Shown: piece after piece, positions 6,471 through 7,158 of the stretch | How the letters are laid out: every line of letters starts with the position of its first letter | How positions within the stretch are numbered: position 1 is the stretch's first letter | From: Chloroflexota bacterium | Lineage (GTDB): Bacteria; Chloroflexota; Dehalococcoidia; JACQUE01 | Length of the DNA: 7,158 nt | Reading direction: 5' to 3' | Assembly (NCBI GenBank): GCA_016210425.1 | Contig: JACQUE010000190.1 | Location: forward strand, 1-7,158 | Notes under the pieces: generated by a model | Seen by the model: the letters and a program-made list of their open reading frames with translations, nothing else | Told to the model about the DNA's origin: nothing | Database searches by the model: none | Made by a program: the position numbers and the translations under genes

Positions 6471-7158
6471 ATGCGAATAGCGGTTGACCTGCGGGTGACG
6501 CAGGGAACGAGGACCGGCGTCGGCACAATAGCCTACTACCAGATGAAGCACGTCCTGGCCGTGGACAAGGCCAACAGCTACTTCGGGATACTGCTGGAGA
6601 ACGAGCCAAGCGACCTGCCGCAGAATCATGCCCTCACTGTGTGGCCGACGCGCATCTCCGGCAGCCACCACTTTCGCCGCGACCTCTGGCAGCAGGCCTA
6701 TCTACCCTATAAGCTGGCGCGGCAGGGAATCGACGTCTTCCACGCCAACTACGGCATCGCCGTCTTCGCCCGTTGCGCCACCGTCGTCACCGTCCACGAT
6801 ATGAACCCTTTCCTCTTCTCCTACACCAACCCGGGCCTCAGCGCCTGGTACGCTAAGCGCCTGATTGCCGCTTCGGCGCGGGCGGCCACCAGGGTCATCG
6901 CCGATTCAGAGAGCGCCAAGGACGACGTTGTGCGCATCCTGAAGCTGCCGGCGGAGAAGGTCAAGGTGGTCTATTCGGCCACCGATGGGCGCTTCTCGGG
7001 CGAGGCCATCAGCGAGACAGCCCAGCAGCGCGTGCGGGAGAAGTACGGAATCCACAAGGACTTCATCCTCTTTGTCGGCGCCTTCAACCCGCGCAAGAAC
7101 CTCTCGCGGCTGCTCCAGGCCTTCCGTCTCCTGCTGGACCGCCACCACCTCGACTGCC
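6471..7158 (+). CDS. GT4-like glycosyltransferase, 3' end outside the window (partial)
   Basis: The frame stays open from ATG 6471 to the window edge, giving 229 residues. The N-terminal domain starts MRIAVDLR and continues through TGVGTIAYY (15-23), which matches the glycine-rich acceptor-side loop of GT-B transferases. FHANYG (90-95) and VVTVHDMNPF (105-114) are typical of GT4 mannosyl- or rhamnosyltransferase relatives. VIADSESAKDDVVR (142-155) and KVKVVYSATDGRF (163-175) lead to the interdomain hinge, and FILFVGAFNPRKNLSRLLQAF (198-218) begins the C-terminal donor-binding domain. The EX7E region would lie in the missing part, as full-length members have roughly 360-400 residues. It is expected to transfer a hexose from a nucleotide sugar to a lipid-linked glycan in the cytoplasm. 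It follows the radical SAM gene by 26 bases, in the same orientation and likely the same operon. Donor sugar is unknown. Confidence 0.85.
   Translation, partial: MRIAVDLRVTQGTRTGVGTIAYYQMKHVLAVDKANSYFGILLENEPSDLPQNHALTVWPTRISGSHHFRRDLWQQAYLPYKLARQGIDVFHANYGIAVFARCATVVTVHDMNPFLFSYTNPGLSAWYAKRLIAASARAATRVIADSESAKDDVVRILKLPAEKVKVVYSATDGRFSGEAISETAQQRVREKYGIHKDFILFVGAFNPRKNLSRLLQAFRLLLDRHHLDC

Overview
This window is a run of six genes on the + strand, packed almost end to end. They look like part of a cell-surface polysaccharide (O-antigen, capsule or exopolysaccharide) biosynthesis locus. The sequence is GC-rich (roughly 60% by eye) and clearly bacterial: there are Shine-Dalgarno-like purine runs, short gaps, one 4-base stop/start overlap and no introns. 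No marker gene fixes the taxon, so I assign none. Four of the five visible stop codons are TAG, which is unusual at this GC content.

Layout: (1) 6-1028, an NAD-dependent sugar-nucleotide epimerase closely resembling CDP-paratose 2-epimerase (CDP-tyvelose epimerase). (2) 1040-2074 (or from GTG 1025), a NodB-type polysaccharide deacetylase without a signal peptide. (3) 2080-3987, a class II glutamine-hydrolysing asparagine synthase-like amidotransferase. (4) 4000-5226, a GT-B glycosyltransferase resembling the TuaH type. (5) 5302-6444, a radical SAM enzyme with a SPASM-like C-terminal cysteine cluster. (6) 6471 to the window edge, the N-terminal part of a second, GT4-like glycosyltransferase. 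The only non-coding stretch longer than 30 bases is 5227-5301, an AT-richer 75-base gap before the radical SAM gene. There is no RNA gene, mobile element, repeat array or CRISPR.

How the genes may work together (inference): the epimerase supplies or remodels a nucleotide sugar. The two glycosyltransferases add sugars to a lipid-linked chain. The deacetylase removes an N- or O-acetyl group. The asparagine synthase-like protein may convert a uronic acid carboxylate to an amide, as proposed for homologues in other O-antigen loci. The radical SAM enzyme is the least predictable member and the best candidate for undescribed chemistry, perhaps a radical modification of a sugar or the lipid carrier. 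Genes for making the nucleotide-sugar precursor, flippase, polymerase and priming transferase are not in the window and would be expected upstream or downstream.
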